Source: Pedobacter nutrimenti
GTDB lineage: Bacteria; Bacteroidota; Bacteroidia; Sphingobacteriales; Sphingobacteriaceae
NCBI RefSeq assembly: GCF_003208655.1
Contig: NZ_QKLU01000010.1
Coordinates: 158,783-222,782, forward strand
DNA: 64,000 nucleotides
Direction of reading: 5' to 3'
Positions 9,847-17,677 of this stretch are shown piece after piece. The notes beneath the pieces were generated by a model. The model was not told the origin of the DNA. It did not search any database and saw only the letters and a program-made list of their open reading frames with translations. Positions within the stretch are counted from its first letter, which is position 1; every line of letters begins with the position of its first letter. A program made the translations under genes and the position numbers.

Positions 9847-9877
9847 TTTGTTAATTAGGGGGTTTTTACTACATTTG
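9847..9877 (+). promoter_or_regulatory. Bacteroidota housekeeping promoter of the lysine transaminase gene
   Basis: TTTG at 9847-9850, exactly 19 bases, then TACATTTG at 9870-9877. This fits the primary sigma factor consensus of the phylum (TTTG, N19, TAnnTTTG) at every fixed position. It would start transcription roughly 15-18 bases before the ATG at 9900. The rest of the 9608-9899 spacer is AT-rich with no gene. The opposite-strand promoter of the sigma gene is not obvious. Confidence 0.75.
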
Positions 9878-9899
9878 GAACATACCAAAAACAAAAACT

Positions 9900-11231
9900 A
9901 TGTACCATTTAACTGTAGCACCTGACCAGGTAAACGAGGTTTTAAGCAAGCACATTTTAGCAGATGGCTATGACCTGACCTATGATATGGATAAAAGCCA
10001 GGGCGCTTATATTTATGATGCAAAATACGATCGCAGGCTTCTGGATTTTTTCACCTGCTTTGCGTCTGTTCCGCTGGGATACAACCACCCGAAAATGATC
10101 AATGATGAGGCCTTTAAAAAGAACCTGCTGGCCGCAGCCATTGCCAACCCTTCCAACTCGGATGTTTACACCCAGCAGTATGCACAATTTGTTGATACTT
10201 TTTCCAAAGTCGGGATCCCTTCTTATCTGCCACATGCCTTTTTTATTGCCGGCGGTTCGTTGGCGGTAGAAAATGCCATTAAAGTAGCCATGGACTGGAA
10301 AGTACAGAAAAATTTTGCCAGAGGCTATAAAGAAGAAAAAGGCTTTAAAGTGCTTCATTTTGAAAAGGCTTTTCACGGTCGCAGTGGTTATACCTTAAGT
10401 TTAACCAATACCCTGCCCGATAAAACCAAGTGGTTTGCAAAATTTGACTGGCCTAGGGTTTCTGTTCCAGTGGTGAAATTTCCCCTGCAGGGCGAAAACC
10501 TGAAACTGGCCGCAGATACAGAGGAAACCTCTATTGCCCAGATCAAAAAGGCTTTTACTGAACATAAAGACGACATCTGTGCGATTATTGTAGAGCCCAT
10601 TCAGTCTGAGGGCGGCGACAACCATTTGAGGGAAGAATTTTTGATCCGTTTAAAACAGCTGGCGGATGAAAATGAGGCCTTTCTGATTTATGATGAGGTA
10701 CAGACAGGTGTCGGATTAACCGGTAAATTCTGGTGCCATGAACATTATAGTGAAAAAGCACGCCCGGACATCCTTGCATTTGGTAAAAAAATGCAGGTCT
10801 GCGGGATTCTGGCCGGCACTAAAGTAGACGAGGTAGAAACCAATGTTTTCAGGGTCCCTTCCAGGATCAATTCCACCTGGGGTGGCAACCTGGTGGACAT
10901 GGTCAGGTCTACCCAGATCCTTCAGATTGTTCAGGAAGACAACCTGTGTGAAAATGCGGCCGTGGTTGGGCAATACCTGAAACAGCAACTGGATGTTCTG
11001 GCGGAAAAGTATGATAAAATGAGCAATGTACGCGGTAAGGGATTGCTTTGCGCTTTTGATTTTCCAAGCAAGGAAATGCGCAATGCCTTTATTCAGAAAG
11101 GGATGGAGAAAAATGTGATGTTCCTGGGCTGTGGAAACCAGACCATTCGTTTCCGCCCGGCATTGTGTATAGAGAAAAAACATATTGATGAAGGACTGGC
11201 GGTTATGGAACAACTTTTACCTACCCTTTAA
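9900..11231 (+). CDS. lat: L-lysine 6-transaminase
   Basis: This is a class III PLP-dependent aminotransferase of 443 residues. It transfers the epsilon-amino group of lysine to 2-oxoglutarate, giving 2-aminoadipate 6-semialdehyde (which cyclises to piperideine-6-carboxylate) and glutamate. Recognisable blocks are FTCFASVPLGYNHPKM near the N-terminus, FIAGGSLAVENAIKVA for the phosphate site, IVEPIQSEGGDNH, IYDEVQTGVGLTG, and FGKKMQVCG carrying the probable Schiff-base lysine K296. The FASVPLGYNHP and GKKMQVCG blocks are those of lysine 6-transaminases rather than ornithine or GABA enzymes. The product could feed lysine breakdown. The gene stands alone behind its own promoter and ends at a shared terminator. 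Confidence 0.9.
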   Translation: MYHLTVAPDQVNEVLSKHILADGYDLTYDMDKSQGAYIYDAKYDRRLLDFFTCFASVPLGYNHPKMINDEAFKKNLLAAAIANPSNSDVYTQQYAQFVDTFSKVGIPSYLPHAFFIAGGSLAVENAIKVAMDWKVQKNFARGYKEEKGFKVLHFEKAFHGRSGYTLSLTNTLPDKTKWFAKFDWPRVSVPVVKFPLQGENLKLAADTEETSIAQIKKAFTEHKDDICAIIVEPIQSEGGDNHLREEFLIRLKQLADENEAFLIYDEVQTGVGLTGKFWCHEHYSEKARPDILAFGKKMQVCGILAGTKVDEVETNVFRVPSRINSTWGGNLVDMVRSTQILQIVQEDNLCENAAVVGQYLKQQLDVLAEKYDKMSNVRGKGLLCAFDFPSKEMRNAFIQKGMEKNVMFLGCGNQTIRFRPALCIEKKHIDEGLAVMEQLLPTL

Positions 11232-11244
11232 TCCTAAAAATGAT

Positions 11245-11289
11245 CAACAAAGCCCTTTGCAATATTAAAAATTGCAAAGGGCTTTGTTG
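11245..11289. terminator. Bidirectional intrinsic terminator between lat and the acyl-CoA dehydrogenase gene
   Basis: A perfect 19-base inverted repeat (11245-11263 with 11271-11289) has a 7-base loop. It sits between two convergent genes, with T-rich flanks on both sides, and so can end both transcripts. Confidence 0.85.
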
Positions 11290-11291
11290 TT

Positions 11292-12653
11292 TTAGACAAA
11301 GGCCGAAAAGCCGGTAATTGCCCGGCCCACGATCAGGGAATTGATTTCCTTTGTTCCTTCATAAGAATAAATGGCCTCTGCATCGGCTACAAAACGGGCC
11401 ACATCGTACTCGAGTAAAATGCCGTTCCCGCCCATTACTTCCCTTGCGCGGCTCACCACATCCCTGGTTCTCATGGAACAGAACACTTTGGCCAGCGAAG
11501 CGTGTTCGTCTGTGAGCAGGCCCTGGTCCTGCAACTGGGACAAACGGAAACAAAGGGTCTGCATGGCTGTCAGATTGGACAGCATTTCCACCAGGTGGTT
11601 CTGGATGAGCTGGAAGGAAGCGATCGGTTTACCAAATTGTTTCCTGGTCCTGGTATAATTTAAAGCGCTTTCATAAGCCCCCCTGGCACAACCTACTGCC
11701 TGCCAGGCAACCCCTGCCCTGGTCATCCGCAATACCTTGGCGGTATCTTTAAAAGAGTCTGCATGCTGGAGACGGTCCTGTTCTTCCACCTCGCAATTTG
11801 TTAGGGTAATCAGGCCATTCTGGACAATGCGAAGGGCCATTTTATCCTGCATTTTCTCGACATGCATGCCTTTATTGCCTTTTCTGACCAAAAAGCCCTT
11901 TACCTGGCTGTCTTCCAGGTCCCTTGCCCATATAATGGTCACATCAGAAAAGGTGGCATTACCAATCCATTTCTTTTGTCCGTTTAAGATCCATTTGTTT
12001 CCCACCCTTTTCGCGGTGGTGGTTAAACCGCCTGCTGCTGCAGAACCAACTTCCGGTTCGGTCAGGCCAAAGGCGCCGATAATTTTAAACTGCTGCATGC
12101 CGGGCAGCCATTCCTGTTTTTGTTCTTCAGAGCCCAAAAGATAAATGGAGCCCATGGCCAGTCCGCTCTGTACGCCAAAAAAAGTAGATATAGAGGTGTC
12201 TACTCTGGCCATTTCCATCGCCAGCATACCTTCCATGAGGTTGGAACGGCCCGGACAACCATAACCTTTATAGGTGAGCCCGCAAATGTTCAGTTCTGCA
12301 ATTTTAGGGATCAGCTCAAAGGGAAATTCTGCTTTGAGCCAGTACTGGTTGACAACAGGCTTTACTTCCTTTTCTAAAAATGCCCGTACTTTCAGTTGCA
12401 GGGCCCTGTCTTCATCTTTTAAAGCTTCCTCACCCAAATGGTAAAAATCGCCTTCTATGGGCGGAAGTTCTTTCTTTTTATGGGAAGAACCCATCATTTT
12501 CATCAGGCCGCTCAACTGAGTCTGGTCCATGTTTGAAAAAGATTCGACCACTTTAGGCAAATCTACTTTTTTGGAAAGCTGCTCGAGTTTCTGGAAGTCA
12601 ACATGCCTGAACAGTTGATAGGCATTTTTTAAAGAGGAAAAAAAATTAGGCAT
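11292..12653 (-). CDS. Acyl-CoA dehydrogenase, glutaryl-CoA dehydrogenase-like
   Basis: This FAD enzyme has 453 residues and the three acyl-CoA dehydrogenase domains. LTYKGYGCPGRSNL, FFGVQSGLAMGSIYLLGSEEQ, FGLTEPEVGS and NGQKKWIGNATFSD are flavin- and substrate-site blocks. The catalytic base is probably E432 in IYSYEGTKEINSL, the same late position as in glutaryl-CoA dehydrogenase (YEGTHDIH). An N-terminal extension of about 60 residues precedes the conserved core. The close match to the GCDH branch suggests glutaryl-CoA or a short branched acyl-CoA as substrate, but decarboxylation cannot be assured. The convergent neighbour is lysine 6-transaminase, which would fit lysine breakdown. The start codon lies inside a terminator-like hairpin. 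Confidence 0.85.
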   Translation of the reverse strand: MPNFFSSLKNAYQLFRHVDFQKLEQLSKKVDLPKVVESFSNMDQTQLSGLMKMMGSSHKKKELPPIEGDFYHLGEEALKDEDRALQLKVRAFLEKEVKPVVNQYWLKAEFPFELIPKIAELNICGLTYKGYGCPGRSNLMEGMLAMEMARVDTSISTFFGVQSGLAMGSIYLLGSEEQKQEWLPGMQQFKIIGAFGLTEPEVGSAAAGGLTTTAKRVGNKWILNGQKKWIGNATFSDVTIIWARDLEDSQVKGFLVRKGNKGMHVEKMQDKMALRIVQNGLITLTNCEVEEQDRLQHADSFKDTAKVLRMTRAGVAWQAVGCARGAYESALNYTRTRKQFGKPIASFQLIQNHLVEMLSNLTAMQTLCFRLSQLQDQGLLTDEHASLAKVFCSMRTRDVVSRAREVMGGNGILLEYDVARFVADAEAIYSYEGTKEINSLIVGRAITGFSAFV

Positions 12654-12694
12654 AATTGCTGTTTTTAGGTTTAATAAAAACAGCAGTTATGCCT
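12648..12694 (-). terminator. Terminator hairpin after bshB1 that contains the downstream start codon
   Basis: Arms 12675-12694 and 12648-12667 pair over 20 bases with one G-T wobble around a 7-base loop. Read on the minus strand the 3' arm ends in the ATG and second codon of the acyl-CoA dehydrogenase gene, and a run of eight T follows within codons 3-5 (AAT TTT TTT TCC). It therefore looks like the intrinsic terminator of the upstream bshB1 transcript. A run of five T on the other side makes it formally bidirectional. Confidence 0.7.
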
Positions 12695-12705
12695 TTTTGT
12701 TGGTT

Positions 12706-13422
12706 TTATCTTAAGTTAAATAAATCATCCACCCCAAGTAGTTTACGACTGGTAAAGCCTTCAGCGTAGGTGGCGCCTATGGATTTTCCGAATTCCCTTG
12801 CCCTTCCGATCACACTTTCAAAAAAATCAGGGGATGAAATATAGGTTTCCTGTTCCTGATGATCGGGGTTGTAAAACTGGGTTTTAAACGCTTTTATGGC
12901 CGCTATTTTGGTTTCGATATAGGGTGTAATATCAACAATAATATCGGGTTTGATGTAATTGTCCTGGATGAACTGCAGGTTTAACCTTGGCCTCCAGGCC
13001 TGTTGTGGCTGCCCATCGAGTGTCGTTTCAATTTTTGGAAGGCCCGCCAGAAAGCAGGCGTCACTGGTCAGTGTACTCGCCCGGCCATGGTCGGGATGCC
13101 TGTCCTGCAAAGCATTGCTCAGCACAATTTCGGGCTGGTACTTACGGATCATTTTAACCACTTCCCGCTGGTGGGCCTCATTGTTTTCAAAAAAACCATC
13201 TTTGAACCTCAGGTTTTCCCTGGCATGCAGGCCCAGGATCTTTGCAGAATCTGCGGCCTCCTGGTCCCTGATCTCAGCAGAACCCCTGGTACCCAGTTCT
13301 CCCCGGGTAAAATCTACAATGCCCACCTTTTTACCGGCAGCAATATACTTCAATATCGTTCCTGAACAGCCCAGTTCGGCATCGTCCGGGTGTACGGCAA
13401 ATACTAATATGTCTAATTTCAT
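12706..13422 (-). CDS. bshB1: Bacillithiol biosynthesis deacetylase BshB1
   Basis: This 238-residue zinc-dependent LmbE/PIG-L family deacetylase should remove the acetyl group from GlcNAc-malate, the second step of bacillithiol synthesis. HPDD at 11-14 and HPDH at 109-112 supply the metal-binding and catalytic residues. FTRGELGTRG and SDACFLAGLPKI are typical of the BshB1 branch, which also includes many Bacteroidota proteins. It is encoded 8 bases after the glutathione-peroxidase-like gene, a reasonable pairing for thiol-based redox defence. Other bsh genes are not in this window. Confidence 0.9.
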   Translation of the reverse strand: MKLDILVFAVHPDDAELGCSGTILKYIAAGKKVGIVDFTRGELGTRGSAEIRDQEAADSAKILGLHARENLRFKDGFFENNEAHQREVVKMIRKYQPEIVLSNALQDRHPDHGRASTLTSDACFLAGLPKIETTLDGQPQQAWRPRLNLQFIQDNYIKPDIIVDITPYIETKIAAIKAFKTQFYNPDHQEQETYISSPDFFESVIGRAREFGKSIGATYAEGFTSRKLLGVDDLFNLR

Positions 13423-13430
13423 GTGCTTTT

Positions 13431-13931
13431 TTAGGATAACAAACGCTGGATCTTCTTTTTAACTTTCGAGGCATCCGGTTTGGTAAAAGGGAAAAAATAA
13501 TCGACCACTTCTCCCTGTTTATTGATCAGGTATTTGTGAAAATTCCACCTGGGGGTAGAGGTTAGGTTTCCGTTGAGTTTTTTATCTCCCAGGAATTTGT
13601 ACAGGGGGTGCGCCTGGCTTCCCCTGACCATAATTTTTTCGAAAATCGGAAATTCCACTCCATAATTCACTTCACAGAACTGGCTGATCTGGTCCCCTTC
13701 CAGGGGCTCCTGACGGCCAAAATCATTGGAAGGGAAAGCCAAGACCTCGAAATTTTTATCTTTCAATTCTGTGCGCAGTTCCTGCAGCTCCTTAAGCTGG
13801 GGCGCAAAACCGCAGCCAGAGGCAATGTTTACAATCAACAATACTTTGTTCCGGTATTCAAAGAGGTTCTTTTCCGAACCGTTCAGGAGTTTAACCTTAA
13901 ACTGGTGGATACTTTTTGGATTATCAGTCAT
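13431..13931 (-). CDS. Glutathione peroxidase family (thiol peroxidase)
   Basis: This 166-residue peroxidase starts at MTDNPKSIHQF. An earlier in-frame ATG at 13961 would overlap the preceding gene, so 13931 is preferred; it sits 4 bases after the DUF4294 stop. The peroxidatic Cys40 lies in NIASGCGFAPQ, the Gln partner at 74 in FPSNDFGRQEP, and the Trp in PRWNFHKYL. It has Cys, not selenocysteine. Bacterial members usually take electrons from thioredoxin, and the bshB1 gene next door raises bacillithiol as another donor. It lacks a signal peptide and should act in the cytoplasm against organic and hydrogen peroxides. Confidence 0.9.
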   Translation of the reverse strand: MTDNPKSIHQFKVKLLNGSEKNLFEYRNKVLLIVNIASGCGFAPQLKELQELRTELKDKNFEVLAFPSNDFGRQEPLEGDQISQFCEVNYGVEFPIFEKIMVRGSQAHPLYKFLGDKKLNGNLTSTPRWNFHKYLINKQGEVVDYFFPFTKPDASKVKKKIQRLLS

Positions 13932-13935
13932 TCTT

Positions 13936-14565
13936 TTATTGATAATAGCCTGAAGAAACAATAATAGATTCTATATCTCTGTCTTCTGTAGGGCTGTACG
14001 TACTTTTTAAATTGTGTCCAACGACCCTGGCCACCGATTGGTACAAAAAGGCTGTAAAACCTCCTTTGGTCTGCTTGACGATGTCATAGGTGGTGCGGCC
14101 AAGTTCCCGGTCAACCAGCTTGGTCAGGATCTGCCCCTGGGTAATGGTGAGTTCCTTAATCTCCTTGTTGAACATCTGTTTGATTTCCAGGTCGCATTGC
14201 TTGACCAGTTTTTTCTGTTCTTTTTTATCAGTGGTGATCGCCAGGTCTTTTTCGAGTTGTTCGTAACGGCGTTTGGCATACAGGGCATAAGGCATTACCT
14301 TAAGTACGTTATACCTTAAACGGTTGTATGCAGCTTGTTCGGCAGGTGATTTAAAAATTCTTTCCCCATAGATAATTACTTCTTTGAGGGCAATCCAGGG
14401 AATCATTTCCCCGTCTACATTGGTTCCGGCCACCCGGATCGTATCGTTTTTACCCAACTTTGGCATTTTTACAGGGTTATTTACAGGTACAACTGTCTCC
14501 TGGGCTTTTGCGGTAAACCCTGTAATAATGACAATTAGCAGAATAATTAACCTATAAAATTTCAT
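13936..14565 (-). CDS. DUF4294 domain-containing exported protein
   Basis: This 209-residue protein starts at MKFYRLIILLI. An ATG six codons earlier is possible but gives a poorer signal peptide. The hydrophobic leader ends near TAKAQ, so export to the periplasm is likely. The body is DUF4294 (for example WIALKEVIIYGERIFKSPAEQAAYNRLRYNV, then FNKEIKELTITQGQILTKLVDRELG), known from Bacteroidota, with no established function. A basic, probably coiled-coil stretch runs from about 95 to 130. It is the first gene of a minus-strand group with the peroxidase and bshB1. Confidence 0.8.
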   Translation of the reverse strand: MKFYRLIILLIVIITGFTAKAQETVVPVNNPVKMPKLGKNDTIRVAGTNVDGEMIPWIALKEVIIYGERIFKSPAEQAAYNRLRYNVLKVMPYALYAKRRYEQLEKDLAITTDKKEQKKLVKQCDLEIKQMFNKEIKELTITQGQILTKLVDRELGRTTYDIVKQTKGGFTAFLYQSVARVVGHNLKSTYSPTEDRDIESIIVSSGYYQ

Positions 14566-14803
14566 AAATTTATACTCCTGCAAAGTTAAAGCAATTTTAT
14601 ATATTAGGATTCATCTGAACTCCTAATTTTGTTGCTGGAATGTCAGATGCGGGCCTGGTGAACTAATATAGCATTTTAACGAAAGGCAAGCTATAATTAT
14701 TACGAAAATAATACAAATCTACCTGCATTTTGGGCAGGAAATTGATAAAATACAAACAGCAAGCGGATAATGGTTTTTAACCATTTGGAAATTTACAGAA
14801 GAG

Positions 14804-17014
14804 ATGAAGAATACTTTGGTGATCGATTTAGAAGCAGAAAAACAAGAAATACTGAAACGGTACAGGGCCTTGCTGCGTGCCTGCAAGCCAACTTTACAAC
14901 GGGGGGATAAAAAAGAGATCCGCAAAGCCTTTGACATGGCCCTTGAAAGCCATAAAAACATGCGGCGCAAATCGGGTGAACCTTATATTTATCATCCTAT
15001 CGCTGTGGCACAGATTGCTGCAGAAGAAATAGGCCTGGGTACCACTTCTATCGTCTGCGCCCTGCTCCATGATGTGGTGGAGGATACAGAGATCACCCTG
15101 GAGGATATTGAAAGGGAATTTGGCAAAAAGACCGCAAAGATCATTGACGGCCTGACCAAAATTTCGGGTGTATTTGATTACAACAGCTCTTTACAGGCAG
15201 AGAACTTCCGGAAAATGCTGCTCACCCTGGCCGATGATGTACGGGTGATCCTGATTAAACTGGCCGACCGTCTGCACAATATGCGGACAATGGATTTTAT
15301 GCCCAGACAGAAACAATTGAAAATTGCTTCTGAAACCATTTACCTGTATGCGCCCCTTGCACACCGGTTAGGCCTATACGCCATCAAGTCTGAGCTGGAA
15401 GACCTGTCCATGAAATACCTGGAACCGGACACTTACAAATATATTGCCACCCAGCTCAATGAGAAAAAAGCAGAACGGAACCTGTTCATTAAACGTTTTG
15501 TTGAGCCCATCAATGAAATTCTGGCCGAACAGGGACTGGTTGCCGATATCTTTGGCCGTCCAAAGTCCATCCATTCCATCTGGAACAAAATGAAAAAGAA
15601 AAACATCCCTTTTGAAGAGGTGTATGATCTTTTTGCCATCCGGATCATTCTGGACAGTGCCCCAGAACACGAAAAAGCCGATTGCTGGAAGGCTTATTCG
15701 ATCGTGACCGATTTATACCGGCCAAATCCCGACCGCTTAAGGGATTGGGTGTCTTCTCCCAAAGGAAATGGCTATGAATCTTTGCATACCACCGTTATGG
15801 GGCCTAAGGGCCAGTGGGTAGAGGTACAGATCCGTACCCAGCGGATGAACGAAATTGCAGAGAAAGGTTTTGCCGCACACTGGAAATACAAAGAATCCAG
15901 CAATGACAATGGTCTGGACCAATGGATCATGAAGGTCAGGGAAATGCTCAACAATCCCGAAGCCAATGCGCTGGACTTTCTGGACGATTTTAAAATGAAC
16001 CTTTTCTCTGATGAGATTTTCATTTTTACCCCTAAAGGGGCCCTGCTGCAATTGCCATTAGGTGCCACTGCCCTGGATTTTGCTTTTGAAATCCATACCG
16101 ATGTGGGGGCCAAATGTATTGGGGCCAAAGTCAACCACAAACTGGTGCCCCTGTCGCACAAACTGCAGAACGGGGACCAGGTAGAAATCATCACTTCCGG
16201 GAAGCAGGTCCCTAAAGAGGACTGGCTGAACATTGTGGTGACCGCCAAGGCCAAGTCCAAGATCAAATCTTCTTTAAAAGAGGAGAAAAGAAAAGTTGCC
16301 GAACAGGGTAAGGAAATTCTGGAACGCAAACTGAAATCATTAAAAATCACTTACAATACAGACAACCTCAATAAACTCAGTTATTTCTTTAAACTACCTT
16401 CTACACAAGACCTGTTTATTGGTATTGCCAATGGAAAAATTGAGCTCAAGGACCTCAGGGAGTACCTGGCTGCCGAGAAAGAGATTGAAAACCGGAGTAC
16501 TCCGGAAAAAAATGACCACCAGCAAATTGAAGCGCTGCTGAGTAAAGTGAAAGGACCTGAATCGGACATTCTGCTGATTGGGGAAGACCTGCAGAAAATC
16601 GATTATACCCTGGCCGCCTGTTGTAATCCTATACCGGGAGATGACGTATTTGGCTTTGTAACGGTGAATGAGGGCATCAAAATTCACCGGACCAATTGTC
16701 CGAACGCCGCACAGCTAATGGCCAATTATGGTTACCGTATTGTAAAAGCAAAATGGAACAGGCAGAAAGAACTCACCTTTTTAACCGGACTGCACATTAT
16801 TGGTATCGATGATGTAGGTCTGATCAACAACATTACCAAGGTGATTTCCGGCGATTTTAAAGTAAACATGCGTTCTATTACCGTAGACACAGATAATGGG
16901 ATCTTTGATGGTTCAATTATGATCTATGTTAACGATAAGGAACACCTGGATAAGCTGATTGAAAACCTGTTAGAAGTTAGGGGCGTGACCGGGGTGACCA
17001 GGTTCGATGCCTAA
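14804..17014 (+). CDS. rel: Bifunctional (p)ppGpp synthetase/hydrolase, RelA/SpoT family
   Basis: This stringent-response enzyme has 736 residues. The N-terminal hydrolase domain has the HDxxED motif intact at 89-94 (LLHDVVEDTE). The synthetase domain (about 235-355) has GRPKSIHSIWNKM, YDLFAIRIILD, and the EVQIRT strand. It carries RLRDW at the RxKD-type site, which points to a bifunctional enzyme rather than a pure synthetase. A TGS domain covers about 400-460 (EIFIFTPKGALLQLPLGATALDFAF), and a C-terminal ACT domain about 660-736. The 239-base spacer upstream is AT-rich with small hairpins and no gene. Fur follows after 63 bases. Confidence 0.95.
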   Translation: MKNTLVIDLEAEKQEILKRYRALLRACKPTLQRGDKKEIRKAFDMALESHKNMRRKSGEPYIYHPIAVAQIAAEEIGLGTTSIVCALLHDVVEDTEITLEDIEREFGKKTAKIIDGLTKISGVFDYNSSLQAENFRKMLLTLADDVRVILIKLADRLHNMRTMDFMPRQKQLKIASETIYLYAPLAHRLGLYAIKSELEDLSMKYLEPDTYKYIATQLNEKKAERNLFIKRFVEPINEILAEQGLVADIFGRPKSIHSIWNKMKKKNIPFEEVYDLFAIRIILDSAPEHEKADCWKAYSIVTDLYRPNPDRLRDWVSSPKGNGYESLHTTVMGPKGQWVEVQIRTQRMNEIAEKGFAAHWKYKESSNDNGLDQWIMKVREMLNNPEANALDFLDDFKMNLFSDEIFIFTPKGALLQLPLGATALDFAFEIHTDVGAKCIGAKVNHKLVPLSHKLQNGDQVEIITSGKQVPKEDWLNIVVTAKAKSKIKSSLKEEKRKVAEQGKEILERKLKSLKITYNTDNLNKLSYFFKLPSTQDLFIGIANGKIELKDLREYLAAEKEIENRSTPEKNDHQQIEALLSKVKGPESDILLIGEDLQKIDYTLAACCNPIPGDDVFGFVTVNEGIKIHRTNCPNAAQLMANYGYRIVKAKWNRQKELTFLTGLHIIGIDDVGLINNITKVISGDFKVNMRSITVDTDNGIFDGSIMIYVNDKEHLDKLIENLLEVRGVTGVTRFDA

Positions 17015-17077
17015 ATATTAGGATTTAATCTTACCATTTTAATAAAAATTGATACCTTTGAAAGGAGTTTGAAAACT

Positions 17078-17566
17078 ATGTCTACAAATCACAACAGCGA
17101 GTTGGTCAGAAAAATATTTGAAGCCTATCTCGAAAATAAAGCCCTTAGAAAAACGCCGGAGCGTTTTGCTATCCTGGAAGAAATCTATTCAAGAGACGAT
17201 CACTTTGATGTAGAAACCCTCTACATCCATATGAAAAACCAGAAATACCGTGTCAGCAGGGCAACGGTGTACAATACACTTGAATTACTGGTTTCCTGCG
17301 ATCTGGTGACCAAACATCAGTTTGGAAAAAACATGGCGCAGTTTGAAAAATCTTATGGTTATCACCAGCATGATCACATCATTTGCATTGATTGTGGTAA
17401 GGTGGTTGAATTTTGTGACCCGCGGATCCATCAGATTCAGAGCATGGTCGGTGAGTTGTTAAAATTTGACATTAAACACCATTCCCTGAACCTTTACGGG
17501 GTTTGCTTTGATTGTAAAGCAAAAGCTGCTGCAACTGAAAATGCAGAGATACAGCATGCAAGTTAA
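17078..17566 (+). CDS. fur: Fur family transcriptional regulator
   Basis: This 162-residue metal-responsive repressor has an N-terminal winged helix (about 15-90; TPERFAILEEIY, VSRATVYNTLELL). The C-terminal dimer domain contains the HQHDH metal site and CxxC pairs (CIDCGK and CFDC) for structural zinc. The ATG at 17078 is chosen over an in-frame TTG at 17069, because a clear AAAGGAG lies 10 bases before the ATG, unusual in this phylum. It may control iron or zinc uptake; a Per-like role in peroxide sensing cannot be excluded. TACCTTTG at 17053-17060 is a candidate -7 box. Confidence 0.88.
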   Translation: MSTNHNSELVRKIFEAYLENKALRKTPERFAILEEIYSRDDHFDVETLYIHMKNQKYRVSRATVYNTLELLVSCDLVTKHQFGKNMAQFEKSYGYHQHDHIICIDCGKVVEFCDPRIHQIQSMVGELLKFDIKHHSLNLYGVCFDCKAKAAATENAEIQHAS

Positions 17567-17677
17567 GGGTTTTAAAATTTTTGATTTTAATCAGCTTCTC
17601 AGAGCTCATGGCTGCTTTATGCCTGTTAAAAAATTAAACTTAAATATCCAATTATAATTTTTTCTTAATTTAAAATA

